Source of the DNA: Labyrinthula sp. Ha
Taxonomy: Eukaryota > Sar > Bigyra > Labyrinthulida > Labyrinthulaceae
Direction of reading: 5' to 3'
Length of the DNA: 64,000 nucleotides
NCBI GenBank assembly: GCA_015227615.1
Contig: JAALGZ010000003.1
Location: 930,001-994,000 of the forward strand
In this document: positions 1 through 12,873 of the stretch, in pieces
Layout: the number at the start of each line of letters is the position of its first letter
Position numbering within the stretch: position 1 is the stretch's first letter
The notes under the pieces: generated by a model
Database searches by the model: none
What the model was told of the DNA's origin: nothing
Seen by the model: the letters and a program-made list of their open reading frames with translations, nothing else
Position numbers and translations under genes: made by a program

Positions 1-1815
1 GTAGTTAATAAACTAAAGTTTGCGCAATTAAACACAGCAATTATTCAAAGCTATGGAAATTGACATTATGAAGGGAGGTTTCAGATCAAGAAGATTGGTT
101 TCTCAGGACAACATGCTTGGGTACCAGATCTCTTCAAACATTATTGAGATATTGTCCATAGGTAAGGAATACTTAATTTTAAAACCATAATTTATTTCTA
201 TCCTAAGTCTGCATTTTTTCAACTTCGCTACTAAAAATTAACACTAACGAATAGCAGTATACCTTCTGCAAAACGCCTTTTCTTAGGTTTTCCACACTCC
301 ATCATGCATCTATGATCAAGAGGTGAAAAACAATCTGAATCTATGCGTATCTTCATCGAGAGTTATATGAAGAGGGAGCGCCGAGTCATGGAGAGTAATT
401 ATTAACGGGAAGCACTAAACTAAACTTCAAAAAGTAAGTCTTATGAGCAATAGAGATTTCTGGGAATTCTGCAGAATGTGCACAACAAGACAAGTTAATG
501 CATTTTTTTCAAAATATGGTATTTTTTTGATAACTTATAGGCCGCTTCACCTTAGACTCTACCTCTCGTATATTTTCTCAAACTACGTTTCTCTAATCCA
601 AACCATGTCGCCGGAGTGGGCATTCAACCCATCGGGATGATTGGAGTATAGCATTTTGAGTGAAACCGCAATCCTGTCTAAATTAAATTCAATCTAGGTA
701 TTTTAAGTAGATAAAGAATATTCTACTAGAACAAACAACACTACCAGATGATGAGTCAAAACTCAAAATTACCAAGAACTATGTACCAGGCCGCGGGTGG
801 TATAAAGAAACTTGTGGAAAGTTTCCAAAATCACTTAGAATTGTTCATTATATGGTTGTTAGAATCTTCAATAGGATCTGAATCCATATTTTGGAATCTA
901 GAATTAGGATCTAAAACTAATTCTAGATTCCAATATGTGACACTTTTGCCTAACCAAATCTACATATACTATAATAGAAATAAATTAGCTTTTTTCAATG
1001 TGAATTATTTGCAGTTTCTCCTCGACTAGATAACGTGACTATCCCAATCCTTAAAAGTTTCTAGCTATATCGGTTTACAAGGTCTTTATCGTTTCTCTCA
1101 AATCATATACCACACGGTTATTTTTTCAAATTAATCGATCTCTTGCTTTATATGGGAGATACTGCTTCTTACGTAAACTGACTAGTTTTTCTTGTATGAA
1201 AATACCTCGGATAACGTCTCTTGTCTTTTTTTCAATTAAAAACCTTTTTTATGGTTTAATCTTAATTCTTGCATCTGCTTAGTTTTAGACTACGTCCTCC
1301 TGAGTCAGCTGCAATGATATGGTGTAATAACCAATGAAATTACTAAATTATTTCTTACCGTTATTTGGTTTGGCTGAGCGAAGGAGTAGGTACCCACAAC
1401 ACATCGACAAGCCTTGGTTAATATGTATAATCCATATTTGCTGAAGGAGACTAATTGAGTAAAGATATCTGTAAATTAGGAAAATAGTGCTATTGTCTAT
1501 TTTGGAAAGGTAATGTTCATGTTATACCGCATTATGAAGAAAAGGTGTATATTTTTCTGTCTGTAAATGGAAAATAATATTTTTGTGCTTTCAGATATAA
1601 TTATCATTTCCGATGAAGTGAATGTTTATAGTACCCCTTACTGTTCTTTTTTTTATTTTTTCTACTAGATCGTAGTTTTTTATTCTAATTAGAAATCCTT
1701 AGGTTAACCACGATGGCACTGCAGAATGTTGAGAACTGATTCTATTCCAACGTTTATACATGTTTCTATTTTCTAGGGTAACTAGTATATAATAAGTCTA
1801 AATAGGATCTTGGGA
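1..1815. other. Gap upstream of the Copia element; no firm gene
   Basis: I find no gene I can support here. An ATG at 53 opens a 46-47-codon frame, and the overlapping frame is also open through its first 50 bases. Longer open stretches lie at 443-640 and 748-1029 on the plus strand. Their amino-acid make-up is partly protein-like (for example MSQNSKLPRTMYQ near 751), but none matches a family I know, and open frames of this length are expected by chance in AT-rich DNA. A perfect 17-bp inverted repeat lies at 891-933. The stretch may hold an eroded gene; confidence is low. Confidence 0.3.
891..933. repeat. Perfect 17-bp inverted repeat, 9-nt loop
   Basis: Arms at 891-907 (TTGGAATCTAGAATTAG) and 917-933 (CTAATTCTAGATTCCAA) are exact reverse complements, separated by 9 nt. 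Outside the arms, CATATT on the left and AATATG on the right extend the symmetry with a small offset. The unit could form a strong hairpin in RNA or be the remnant of a small foldback element. I see no flanking target duplication that would prove transposition. Confidence 0.8.
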
Positions 1816-1820
1816 CATAT

Positions 1821-1958
1821 TATTGTCTTGTATTTAGAATACTAGAAATAGGGAATAGGAGTTTCACCGAACTGTATTTTCTTAAGCTTTTAACAAAACC
1901 ACTAAAATATAAAGACAAACTTAAAATACACCTCTTCAATATTAGCAACTAGTCAACA
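1821..1958 (+). repeat. 5' LTR of the Copia element
   Basis: 138 bp, starting TATTGTCTTG and ending GTCAACA. It matches the copy at 6115-6252 at all but one base. The placement is fixed by the CATAT duplication that directly precedes it. The LTR is short, as is common in Copia elements. Confidence 0.95.
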
Positions 1959-4900
1959 GGTTAACAACCAGCAAAAGAATTTTGTATTACTTCCCTAAAA
2001 AATAAAAAGAATGGGTGATAGTACTTTCAAACTTAACAACCCGCAACAGTATAAAAACTGGGTTATTAAAATTAAAAGCTTCCTTCGTGAAGAGGGTGTT
2101 TGGCTCAGAGTTTCTAAAGACGAACCTGGTGATGAACTTTACACGGGCAAGTCAAAAAGATCCCAAGCCAAAATAGACACAACTGAAACTAGAATTATTT
2201 ACCAACATCTTTCAGAAAAGGTAATAGAATCCGTAGGTGACGTTGAAGATCCAAATACTCTCTGGGAGAGAATAAAGGATATGTATTCTGCTGATGACGT
2301 CTCAGAAAGAGACAGACTCAGAAACTTACTATTCAACTCACCCGGGAATACAGCTTTAGAAAGGATCAATAACTTCGACGTTAGTCAGGCACGTTATCAG
2401 GAGATAGTGGGAACTCTTAACGACGAGGACAAGATAGCGTGGATCATGAGGATCCTAAAACATCCTTTAGTAGACTCGTTGCAGCAACAGCTCAGGCTAC
2501 ATACTAATTTAAGAAAATATTATACAATTTTAAAAGAACTGAGGTTCATCGCAGAGAAAATAGACAACAATAAAAAATCTTCTAATAACCATTACTCGCA
2601 GTCATCGAAACCAAAAAAGAAGTGTGGAAGATGTTGGAGAACTAACCATGTGACAAAAAAATGCACGGCTAGAACGTATTGTATTCTTTGTAAGTCGGAT
2701 AAACATTTTGCACCGGCGTGTCCCGGAAAAGGTGGGAACAAAGAAAATAACGAAGCAAATACGAGAAACGTAACTCAGCAAGGAGAAGAAACCCAGCAGT
2801 CTGAAAGCTTTGAAATAAGAACACAAAAATCTTACAATTCAGAAGAAGATACGGAAACTGTGTATGATGAAACTGCAGATGTTTTGGTAGAACATGTCCT
2901 AAATACAATAGAAAAGGATAAAAATAAAATACCATTCATCGTAGATTCAGGAGCAAGTAGCCACGTATAACCAAAAAGATATATTAATAGAGCGTTTGGA
3001 ATAAAAGATGTTCAAAATGGACACTTAAACGTAGTAGGAGGAACATTACCAATAACCAAAAGAGTTTTGTTCAAGATAAAAACTGATATGAACAAAATTC
3101 TTGTTTTGAAAGATGCAATAGTTCTTGATACAGATACTTGCTTAATAAGTTTTGGAAAACTTTTAAAGAAAGATCTCAGAATAAAAACTAAAGATAAGAA
3201 TATTGTTTTCGTAAGTGAGGATAATAAAATAGTTTTAACTGCAAAGAAAGAAGCAAATAGAGTATTCAAAACAGAAGCAGAATTCATTGACAACGAAAAG
3301 ATATTTACAATTTCTGAAGTAGAATATTACCACAAACTTTTTGGCCATCCTTCAGTAAATATATTGAAAAGCACTTTAAAGTTTCATAATATAAAAATAA
3401 AAGTACCTGATATATAGTAAGCTGTGAAGTTTGTTCAAAAACGAAACAACAAAGAACACCTGTTCATAAACAAAAAGTGTTCAAGGCCAGCAAACCTCTA
3501 GAGAGACTGTATTGTGACACTGTATCTTCAACTGTAAGAGGTAAAGCTGGAGAACATTATTTTATTGTCGTTACTGACAGCTTCTCTAAATATAGATATG
3601 TAGAGAATTTCAAGTCAAAAGATCGTATTCCAGAAAACTTGATAATATTTTTCAAAAAAGTACAAAGGCTCAGCGAATATAAAATAAAAGAAGTTTATAT
3701 GGATCAGGGAACTGAATTCAAAAACTCTACTTTGAGAACATACTTTGACCAAGAGGGTATAAGTTTCAGGTTTAGTCCTGTATATCTACCAGAGGCAAAC
3801 GGCACCGCTGAAAGAGCCAATGGTAGAATACTACAACTTTCTAGAACGCTCATTTACGAGTCGAAACTAGAAAAGAAATACTGGACCTACGCGACTAAAT
3901 ACGCAGCGTTCATCAGCAACAATATATCTACTTCTACAGTTGAAACACCTCCAGTTTTTGTCTTATTTAAAAGAAAACCACAATTAAACAATCTTTTTAT
4001 GTTTGGTCAAAAGGTAGTATATAGAATTAAGAAGCCTGAAAATAAGTTTGCAGCAAGATCCAAGAAAGGAATATATGTTGGGGTAAAAACACTTCAGCAG
4101 AGCACATAATATTGGATGACGCTTCAGGAAAAGAAATATTAGCAAGGGATATTCGTCCGTTGACAAATAACCTATATAATAAATATAAAAATGAAAATGA
4201 AAATACATTGGATCCACAAGTGCAGTTTGACAACCTCAGAAAGGAGGAGAATACAGAAGTTCCAGAGGACTGGGTTAGAAGGAGCAACAGAAAAAAGAAA
4301 CCTGTAAGAAGATATGTTGCAAAACAAACCCAGCTAACAGCGTTCGTAGAACAAGCTTATTCTTTACTGCTAGATCCAACTCAAAGTATCTTTCTTCTGC
4401 AAAAGAAAAAGGGAAAGGTACCTAAAAGTTACTCACAGATAAAAAGATACGAAGACAGCAAACACTGGTATCAAGCTTATGATAAAGAGCTGGTAAAACT
4501 GGAAACAATAGGCGGCTTTTCAAAAATTCCAATACAACAAAAACCACAGGAAGCTGAAGTCTTGAACCTCGTTGAACTTTACTCTAAGAAATATGACAAC
4601 GTTCAAAAAAAGCATATTTATAAGGTGCGTATAACTGCGAACGGAAAATTTAGCAGGGCACTTCAACCGACGTATAGTCCAGTAACCAACTTTGAGTGCG
4701 TCAGGATGTTTTTCTCAAAAGTGGCACAAAGTAGCTTGCATATCTTTCAACTAGATGTATCTACAGCGTACCTAAACGCTAAATTAGAAACAAAAAGATA
4801 CTATATCCGCCCTCAAAAATACTTCAAGGATCGGGAGAATTTTTATTGGCAAAGCGAGAAGGCGTTATATGGTCTAAAAGAGTCAGCAAGATGTTGGTAT

Positions 4901-5957
4901 GAGCTTCTGGATTTACGTCTCAGGGAGCTAGGCTTCATCAAATGCCTTATTGAGACCACCATGTACCGACTTGATCAGGATGGCGATGAAGTGTTTCTTA
5001 TTATATACGTCGATGATATTCTTTTTGCTTGTCAAAATCCGAAGAATGGTAATGCACTATTCAAAAAATTTAAACAGATTTTCGAGATCAAACATACTGA
5101 TAATTCCGAGAAGTTCATAGGTTTCGAGATTAAGAAAACATCGAGATGTTATTATCTACATATAAAAAATTATATTGAAACAAAAGCGGTCACATACGAA
5201 GTCGAGAATTAAATTCGTTGGGATCCCACATCAATCAGGGTTATATTATGAGCCCACAGAATCAAAGATTGATCCAACATACTTTCAGTCGATAATAGGA
5301 ACACTACTATTTGCAGCGAGAACATGTCGTCCCGATATCGCATGGGCAGTCAATCGACTTTCGGTCTTCTCGAAAGCACCAGGAATAGAACATTTAAGAC
5401 AAGCAAAACGAGTACTTAAATATATTTTACACTCAAAACAACTGGCAATATCATTTAAAAGAGACATTAAAAAAACTAAAATTGAGGTTTATTGTGACGC
5501 TAGTTGGAAAAACGTGCCAGCTAATATGGCGTCTATTGATGGCCATATTATTCTCTTGAACGGAGCTCCGATTATTTGGAAAACAAAGAAACAAGATCTC
5601 GTAGCTCAGTCGAGTACAGAGGCAGAAACCATAGGAGTCGCAAGAGGTGTGTCAAATTTGAAATGGTGCACAAATATTCTGAAGTTTTTGAGGATGAAAA
5701 CACCTGAAGTTACAGTATTTTCAGACAACCAAGGTGCAGTAAAGTTACTAGAAGGACAAACAATTAGCGGAAGAAGTCGTCATATCGACATAAAATATTT
5801 TGTTACACGCTTTGAACTGAAAAGATATAGTTGGAAAATAAAATACACTGAAGCAGGAAAAAATTTAGCGGATATATTTACGAAACCGGTCAATAAAGTT
5901 ATCTTCAAAAACATAGTTCAAAAGTTAATGGACACACTAAAGTAAATTAAGAAATAG

Positions 5958-6056
5958 AAAATACAAGTTACAAGTAAAGTTACAAGTCAACTCAAGAAAA
6001 AATACAAGAAAAGTTACAAGTAAAATCAAGAAAAGATACAAAAAAGTTACAAGTCA
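5958..6056 (+). repeat. Degenerate tandem motif in the Copia 3' noncoding part
   Basis: Between the last coding part and the 3' LTR, the motif AGTTACAAGT recurs four times within about 100 bp, mixed with related units such as ATACAAGAAAAG. It lies in the untranslated part just before the polypurine stretch. It may be slippage-derived or act in RNA packaging or priming; that role is inference only. Confidence 0.7.
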
Positions 6057-6114
6057 AGTCAATAAAAAATACATTTACACCATAGGAGCTATGAAGAGTG
6101 GGGAAGTATGAGCA

Positions 6115-6252
6115 TATTGTCTTGTATTTAGAATACTAGAAATAGGGAATAGGAGTTTCACCGAACTGTATTTTCTTAAGCTTTTAACAAAACCACTAAA
6201 ATATAAAGACAAACTTAAAATACACCTCTTCAATATTAGTAACTAGTCAACA
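6115..6252 (+). repeat. 3' LTR of the Copia element
   Basis: 138 bp, identical to the 5' LTR except for one C/T difference near its end. It is followed directly by CATAT, the second copy of the target duplication. Confidence 0.95.
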
Positions 6253-6257
6253 CATAT

Positions 6258-9200
6258 CCTTTCTTGAAGGCTAGTGCAAGTATTTTAACATATGTTATAA
6301 TCTTTTATTCTTCAACTAGTTTGGTTAACGTAAGAAATGTAAATCTGAGTTCGTTTAATGTCGTGTTTATTATTCCTGTTGCCTTTCATATGGTGTGTTG
6401 AGGTTTTAATAAGAAATATTATCTTCTGCTCCTTTTGAAGAAAATTTATCTATCTTTATCATCAGTTTCTGTCTGATAGGAGTTGTATACCGACTATTCG
6501 TTGTATTTTTTTGTTCTCCATTTGAACAATTTTGGCCATTGTTTCAATAATATTTCATTTTATCTAGTTGCCCTTCAGATGCTAGCACCCTGAAGAATAT
6601 AGATTCGAATAAATTATATAAGTTTCTAGTAGCTATTCTGCTCGGAGATTTTGCTTCAGGGTTATAACATTCAGAGACCAGGTATGGACTCCATGTATAT
6701 TTCATTCCTTTATATTCACAACTATTTGTCTTTTTATACTTCAATATTGGGAAAACCTTTCTTGTATCTGAATTATGTATATTTTGTATATATTGTTTGA
6801 GTTGTCCTTTCTCAGGTCCCATTTTCCTAGGATGCGTTGATGAAAAAAAAATACTTTTATTATCCTATGACTCTCTAAACAGTTAGCAACATTTTTACTT
6901 GAGTAATATTACTTGGTTCAAATATAGCCATTTGAAGAAAATAAACAATGATGATATTATTTTTTTATTAATATTACCAGTACTTACTCTGAGATATCTA
7001 TTTCTATTTTATAAATAATTAAATATTAAAAGTGGGAGAATGTATACTTAACTAAAAAAAACCTTCTCACCAATTTGTTCCATATTTTTGTTACAACAAT
7101 ACCTGTTTTGGTCGCCAGTGTAAATTCTTTCTTTCAATTAATATATTAACAGTTAACTTATTGCAACTATGGCACGTGTACTATTTTTATCTAATGATGC
7201 GGTATGATGTAAGCAGTAACTAGAACTCAGAAGTCAGTTTCGGGACATACCCCAGTTCATAAATATCAATATTTTTGAAATTTATATACCTTACCTATGA
7301 ATTAAATTCTTTCTAACCTTTACCTTAGAGCAAACCCCACAAATATCTATTCTTACATAATATTTGCGAATATTTTGAGACTAGAATATTAATATTAGAA
7401 ATCCGAAGTTTATATTATCGAGAATGGTTGGGATGAATATAGTGTGGTCGATCTCTAATGTGTCTTGATAATTTATATTTTATATAGTACAAATTATATT
7501 TATCTTTACTTAATAATAGAATATTATAGCTCTTGGTGCCCTTTGTTATGAAAGTTGCTTAGTTCATGCTTCAGATACAATACTTTCTATTTGGACTCTC
7601 GGATATGTATATTTACCCAGGATGTTGAAGATGATTTACCTTTTATATTTCTAAAATTTGTTCACTTCTTTCTTTGTCTCAATTTTTGAGTTACTCATTT
7701 TGGAAAGGATTTCATGTCTATTAACCCTGACTCTAATCGCGGTGCGATATTTTTGAGGTTTTATATACGGGCTGATGCGTTGTTTTCTCTTAGATAATCA
7801 TCTGCTCAAATATATGAGAGCATTGGGTGAGTTTTAAGCCGTCTTTTCATCTTTACACATGGATTATTGCACCCTTGCTGTTATTTTACAATGTATTTGT
7901 ATGCTCTGTTATTTTTAATATTCGGTTACCGAAGTATTGTTGGTGTTGAATTTGTAGACAGAATTGAATTCAACTTTATTATCCCGTAGTTTTTTATATG
8001 TCACATTGTATCTACATTTTGTTTCTTATGAACTAGATTTTGAATTCTTTGACTTTTCAAATTACAATTTCGATCCCTTTAACATTTCCACGCTTCGGGA
8101 TCATTTATTTTAGTTTCTTTAATCGTACATATCTTGCCCATACTACAAAACCTTTCTTTCTAAATTATACCAGTTATGGTAATCCATAGTTTAAAAACTG
8201 CGCAGGTTATTTTTATTTGTCAAATTTCATAAAATTTGTATTTTTTTTGCTGCTTGGTAACTTTAATTAGCTTTTACTCTTTTAGCAAGGTAATTTGTAT
8301 CACTGCATCCCAAGTCGCTACATTTGCTGTACTCTGGAACCATAGAGCTAATTTTACATTACTGTACTGTTAGAAATTGGATCATTGTGGTTCTATGGAG
8401 TTTTTGGTTTGCATGTTTTTGTCATCAATAATGATCTCAGCATCGACAACTACTATAGATAACGTATTATCATTTGCAACACGTAATTAGTTTGCTATGG
8501 TAGCAAGTGACAATGTAAATTCTTGTTACTTTATAGACTTTAGGATCTATGAGTTTGGAGACTTCTTGAAATTTAGCGATTTTTTTTCGTCTTTGTTGCG
8601 ACTTTCAATGTTTCTATCTCTGAAGTTGAACAGGCTTTAGCGACCTTCTATACTATAATACCCGTGGACTCTGTGGTCAGAAATGGTCAAATCGTGAAAC
8701 CTATTCTCACAATTATTGATCTCTTACATCAATATTGCTTCCCTGGATCAAGAAACAGATGTTTATTATCTAAGCTTTATATTTATTGTATGTATTGGGT
8801 CATATTTGAAACATGCTTAGAATCGTCACGGAACACTCCCTTTTTTTCTCCCTATAATATACCCCAATATTATGTTAATCATAATGACTAGTATTCTTTA
8901 ATTGACGATCTATTTCCCTTATATACTAACAATTGTTTAGCATTTTCTCTTCTTTTCTTCTCTTTTTTCACAGGGTTCTTTGACATTTTTAATGAGCTCT
9001 AATTCGAGCAGAATTAGTGTAACTCTACCAATCCAGATTTTGTAGTTCTTTATATTCCTCAAAGGTTATATAACATTATTTATCTTCACAGTATATGATT
9101 CTCTTCTCCTTCCATTTATCATTTCCCAAGTTAATAATCTAATATTAAATTATTTAGTTTTATCATGTAGTTATTTTTTTTTGGATTTCAACACTCCTCT

Positions 9201-12200
9201 CAGTAAATCTCTAGTTATTAGAATTTTACATACCTGTTCTAATATGAGCTAATAAGCTATCTGTTGAAATTGGCTGCAAGCATTGGTCATAGATTCGTAA
9301 ACCTAGCAGTTTCATCTGAAGCTTTGTGTATGGGGCACATATTCAGTATGAGATTATGTTCCAAGCTGCTGAGAAAAGTTTTACCACTTCCCTAATTTGA
9401 TAGTTTGTAATATATTTCAAGCATTGAAAAATGTACTAGAGTTAATGATATAGCAAAGTTTAAGCCAGCTTAAAAATACTAGTACTATACTTCTCGTACA
9501 TAGTTTTCTGTAGATGTTTTTAATAGTAAGATTCTAGGTATAAGTAATTTTGACTACTTATACAGATTACCTTTGTGCCTTTTAGTTTTGTAGTGAAACT
9601 TAAGAGGCAGACATAAAGTTTGTTTCAAAACAGGTTCATGTTTTAATTTTTTATATTCAGTTCATGCAAGATTCTATCGCGTTATGGAGCACATAGTTAA
9701 CAATCAAATGCATTTTTATGTATTTGGCAATGCTAACATAGTTTATATTCATTGCTCTTGTGATCACATTCCGTTTTCTGTTTTAATGAAAGTCCCTTTC
9801 TTTTCTTGTAAGCTGAAATGTATTCTCATAAATATAGAAATTTGTTTTATAAATAGCTTTATCAGATTAAATCAACAAAATATCTACATATGCTCGAATC
9901 GATTCATATTTATACTCACCAAATATACAGAAATACTACTATGTATTCGAGTAAAAAGATAGAATTTAACCCCCCCCCATCATATTTCAAGGAAAGTATA
10001 AAGCTTAACCTAATAGTCCTCAACAATTACTATTTTTCAGTTTGCCTCGTAACAGCAAGTTAATTAGAGAGCTCCTAGAGGTATTCACTAATACCCACGG
10101 CTTAACGAAATGAGCAAGGAATTTAGGCTTGGAAATGGACTTGGATACGGATAGAGCAGGTGAAATCCACGTGCTTTGTTCTGAGATCTATATGGGGTAT
10201 CTATTTTCCTAGAAAATCCCATTTTCTAATCTTTTTCAGCGCTTAATCCTCTAAATCACATGGTATAATTTTATTTAGTTTGCAAGTAACGACGCCGAGA
10301 TATCGCTAGTGTAGGTAATATTAAGTTTCCTTAGACAAGTTGGGAATGATACTGTCATCTGATGTATGTAACAGCATAAACAGATAATACTATAGGATAA
10401 ATTTCCGAATTAACATTGTGGTATTTGTACTATGTTACAATGAAACTACGGTCAGGCAATTGTATGATTCAAACTCTCTGCTAGTTATGAAAACTTATTT
10501 TTACTCTCTTGTACAAAGTCTTAGCGAAAAAATATATATGAAAAGAGTAAAAAAGGTTATATATGACTGATACCAACATTTTAACTCCTCTGAAAGATAT
10601 ATCTTACAATAAGAGCCATATTTTACTTGCAAGAACTGAGAGCTTTGTAGTTTTAAGCCTTGAAAATACAAGAATTAAATATAACCCATGCTCTTCATAA
10701 ACAAAACTCAAATCATATGGAACTAATTGCTGCCCACATATATACTCTCTTTTGGGTACATTGCTATTTTAACTAATGAAGAAATCAAGAACATATACTT
10801 GTACCCGTGCTTTGCGAAAGCGATGAAAAGATTTAATTCTACCAGAGAGATAAATTTCAAGAACCCAGATCATATTGTATTGGGTCATGCAAAACTGCTC
10901 TTTGATAAGCTAAGAGGCCTAGCACGTAGAAATACATAGTAGAAGCCTGCTAATGATCACCTAACAGTTAAATTTGGAATCATCTCGATTTAGCTCAAAG
11001 AATTATTGCCTTGGCAAGTGGGGATTCTTTTCCCCTATAAATAAAAATTGCTTAAATCTTTTTTTACTCATACTTTTACTTAAGAACCTTGATCTAGCAC
11101 TGTTCGCTAATTTGCATAATCAATTTGGGAATGGTTTGCATTCAAAGATATTCTGATTGCCAACATCTGCAACGTTACGAACTGAATACTTTGTTGTGAG
11201 GTTTACGTACAATACTGCAAATACTAAAACAAGATTGTTATAGATTTATTCTTAGGTATTTCTTCATTTTCTTAATCTTGTTAGGCTCTAGATGAATATT
11301 GCTTGTGATATTGTACCATCTGGGTTAGATAAAAACAGCATAATACACAATATCGGCTTTTCTTAGAAGAACATCTATAAATATATCACGATCTATGTTA
11401 AGGGTTACATCTTTGAATTACTCTTTAGATGTTGCATGAAATAACGATTTCTAGGATCATAGCAAGACTGAGAACCTTCATTGATTATCATATACACATT
11501 GGGAAACTTTGAGTTTTTTTGGGTGAAATCTAATTGAGTTACAATTAACAACCATAGGACAACTGTTAAGAATTTCTTAAGAACTTGGATCAAACAAGTT
11601 ATAAGGGAACGAAATAAACATTAAAATCTACTATCTTTTTTCCATTTAGTTACGATTCGATGTGTGTTTTTCGAAGATTAATTAACCAAGTAAATAAAAC
11701 TTTTATAACCGGTCTGTTTTAATATTTAAGGTACCCATCCTTATCAAACTTTTAGGAAAATGCTTGGGTGGGGTCTTTTTCTCAATGCAGAATACCTGAA
11801 GGGGAAAATATTCTATTGCGGTAAAATGTCAAAACAATAACTAGAAAATAATGTCGGTATCTTTTTCAGTAATCATGAGTTGGTCTTTTTAAATTCGGTA
11901 CTAATTAACATAAGAAACTACGTGAAAACTATTAGAAGCTTTGTAGACAGGTAAAAAGCGCCACGAAGACTCTGTTGCCCTTATACTGCCTACTTCAAAA
12001 AGCACCGATATAGCCGCGAAGACCCGCAACAAGAGGGATATGAAGGCAATATTGCCTTATCAATGTGTTAAGTTTAAAGTGAGTGCTACAGCTCATAGTT
12101 TTCGCAAATTTTGGACCCTTTCTTATTGTTCTGTAGTTCCTATGATATATGCAACTCTTAATTTTACAGAATTTTCATATGAATCAAAGTTTATTATTTC

Positions 12201-12873
12201 AAACTTCTGCTTGTCTTGAAAAACAAACCAGAAAATAAGAAAAGGTATCTTGAAACTTGGTTTTTTCATGACTCGAAAAACTTGCTGGGAAAAGTTACTT
12301 ACTGGTTTGAGGTATTTGGCGCAATATAAAGGTTAACTAGGAGAAAAATTATGTAAGTGGGATAAAGTGGTTAATATCAAGAATTTAAGAACTGATTGCT
12401 AGATATGTTTTTGAAAACAGTCTAATATATGATATTTTAGTTATAATTAAGAATTGGGAGATATACCATTAAAACAATCTTATCACTTGCAACTTTAAAC
12501 CATGTGAAGGTCTTGCGATCACGCACAGTTAACAAAGTTTTCCATACTTACTGATATTTTCGTTGCTGTAAGATCCTTTAAGTATTATCTTATTGATTAT
12601 TTCCAAAAAAACTTTGTAAAATAGATTTCCGATAGCTACCGTTACGCAGTATAATGAACATATCTTGTTAGAATTTTTATCAATAAGAGCTCTTAGGTCC
12701 AAAACAAATGATTTTGAAAAAATTCTCGTGAATATATTGGCTAAAATCTACCAATCAGGATCCAGAAACTAGAAAGAAAAACCAAAAGAAGTGAAATCAA
12801 AGTAAAATATCTTGATTACGATTATACACGAAAGATTTAAAGAATTATAATAAAATATCATCATTCACAGTCT
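6258..12873. other. 6.6-kb gap with weak coding-like fragments
   Basis: No complete gene is visible. Protein-like open stretches occur on the minus strand at 6544-6822 and about 8.39-8.64 kb. On the plus strand they occur at about 10.06-10.22, 10.73-11.16 and 11.95-12.34 kb. Each is short and broken by stops or frame changes, and none matches a family I recognise. A run of nine C lies near 9970. The rest is AT-rich with many T runs. The fragments may be remains of old genes or chance open frames; the text alone cannot separate these. Confidence 0.35.
10055..11159 (+). pseudogene. Possible decayed host gene
   Basis: Reading plus, a frame from about 10055 gives protein-like text (LPRNSKLIRELLEVF, then GLEMDLDTDRAGEIHVLC) with a TGA between the halves. 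Further open stretches follow at 10727-10939 (containing NPDHIVLGHAKLLF) and 10974-11159. The pieces are in different frames and no set of 25-37-nt introns joins them cleanly. I do not recognise the protein. An eroded gene is my reading; chance frames remain possible. Confidence 0.25.

Larger units (their letters stand above)
1821..6252 (+). mobile_element. Ty1/Copia LTR retrotransposon, fossil copy
   Basis: A 4432-bp element bounded by 138-bp direct LTRs and flanked by the 5-bp target duplication CATAT (1816-1820 and 6253-6257). Parts in order: Gag at about 2.0-2.9 kb with a CCHC zinc knuckle (CGRCWRTNHVTKKC) near 2.62 kb; aspartic protease motif DSGAS near 2.95 kb; GAG-pre-integrase and integrase at about 3.3-4.1 kb; reverse transcriptase at about 4.4-5.2 kb with YVDD near 5.01 kb; RNase H at about 5.5-5.9 kb. 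Integrase before reverse transcriptase is the Copia order. A purine-rich stretch precedes the 3' LTR. The two LTRs differ at one site, so insertion looks recent, yet the coding region is interrupted about four times and the copy appears inactive. I did not recognise a standard initiator-Met primer site just inside the 5' LTR. Confidence 0.95.

Noticed and set aside
9684-9962. 92-codon frame in the left gap as a gene
   Set aside because: Composition (Ile, Phe, Cys, Tyr, Asn rich) is what chance frames in AT-rich DNA give; no domain, splice support or charged regions.
9970-9978. Run of nine C as a G-quadruplex or telomere-related signal
   Set aside because: A single isolated run without further G/C blocks; most likely a simple slippage tract.
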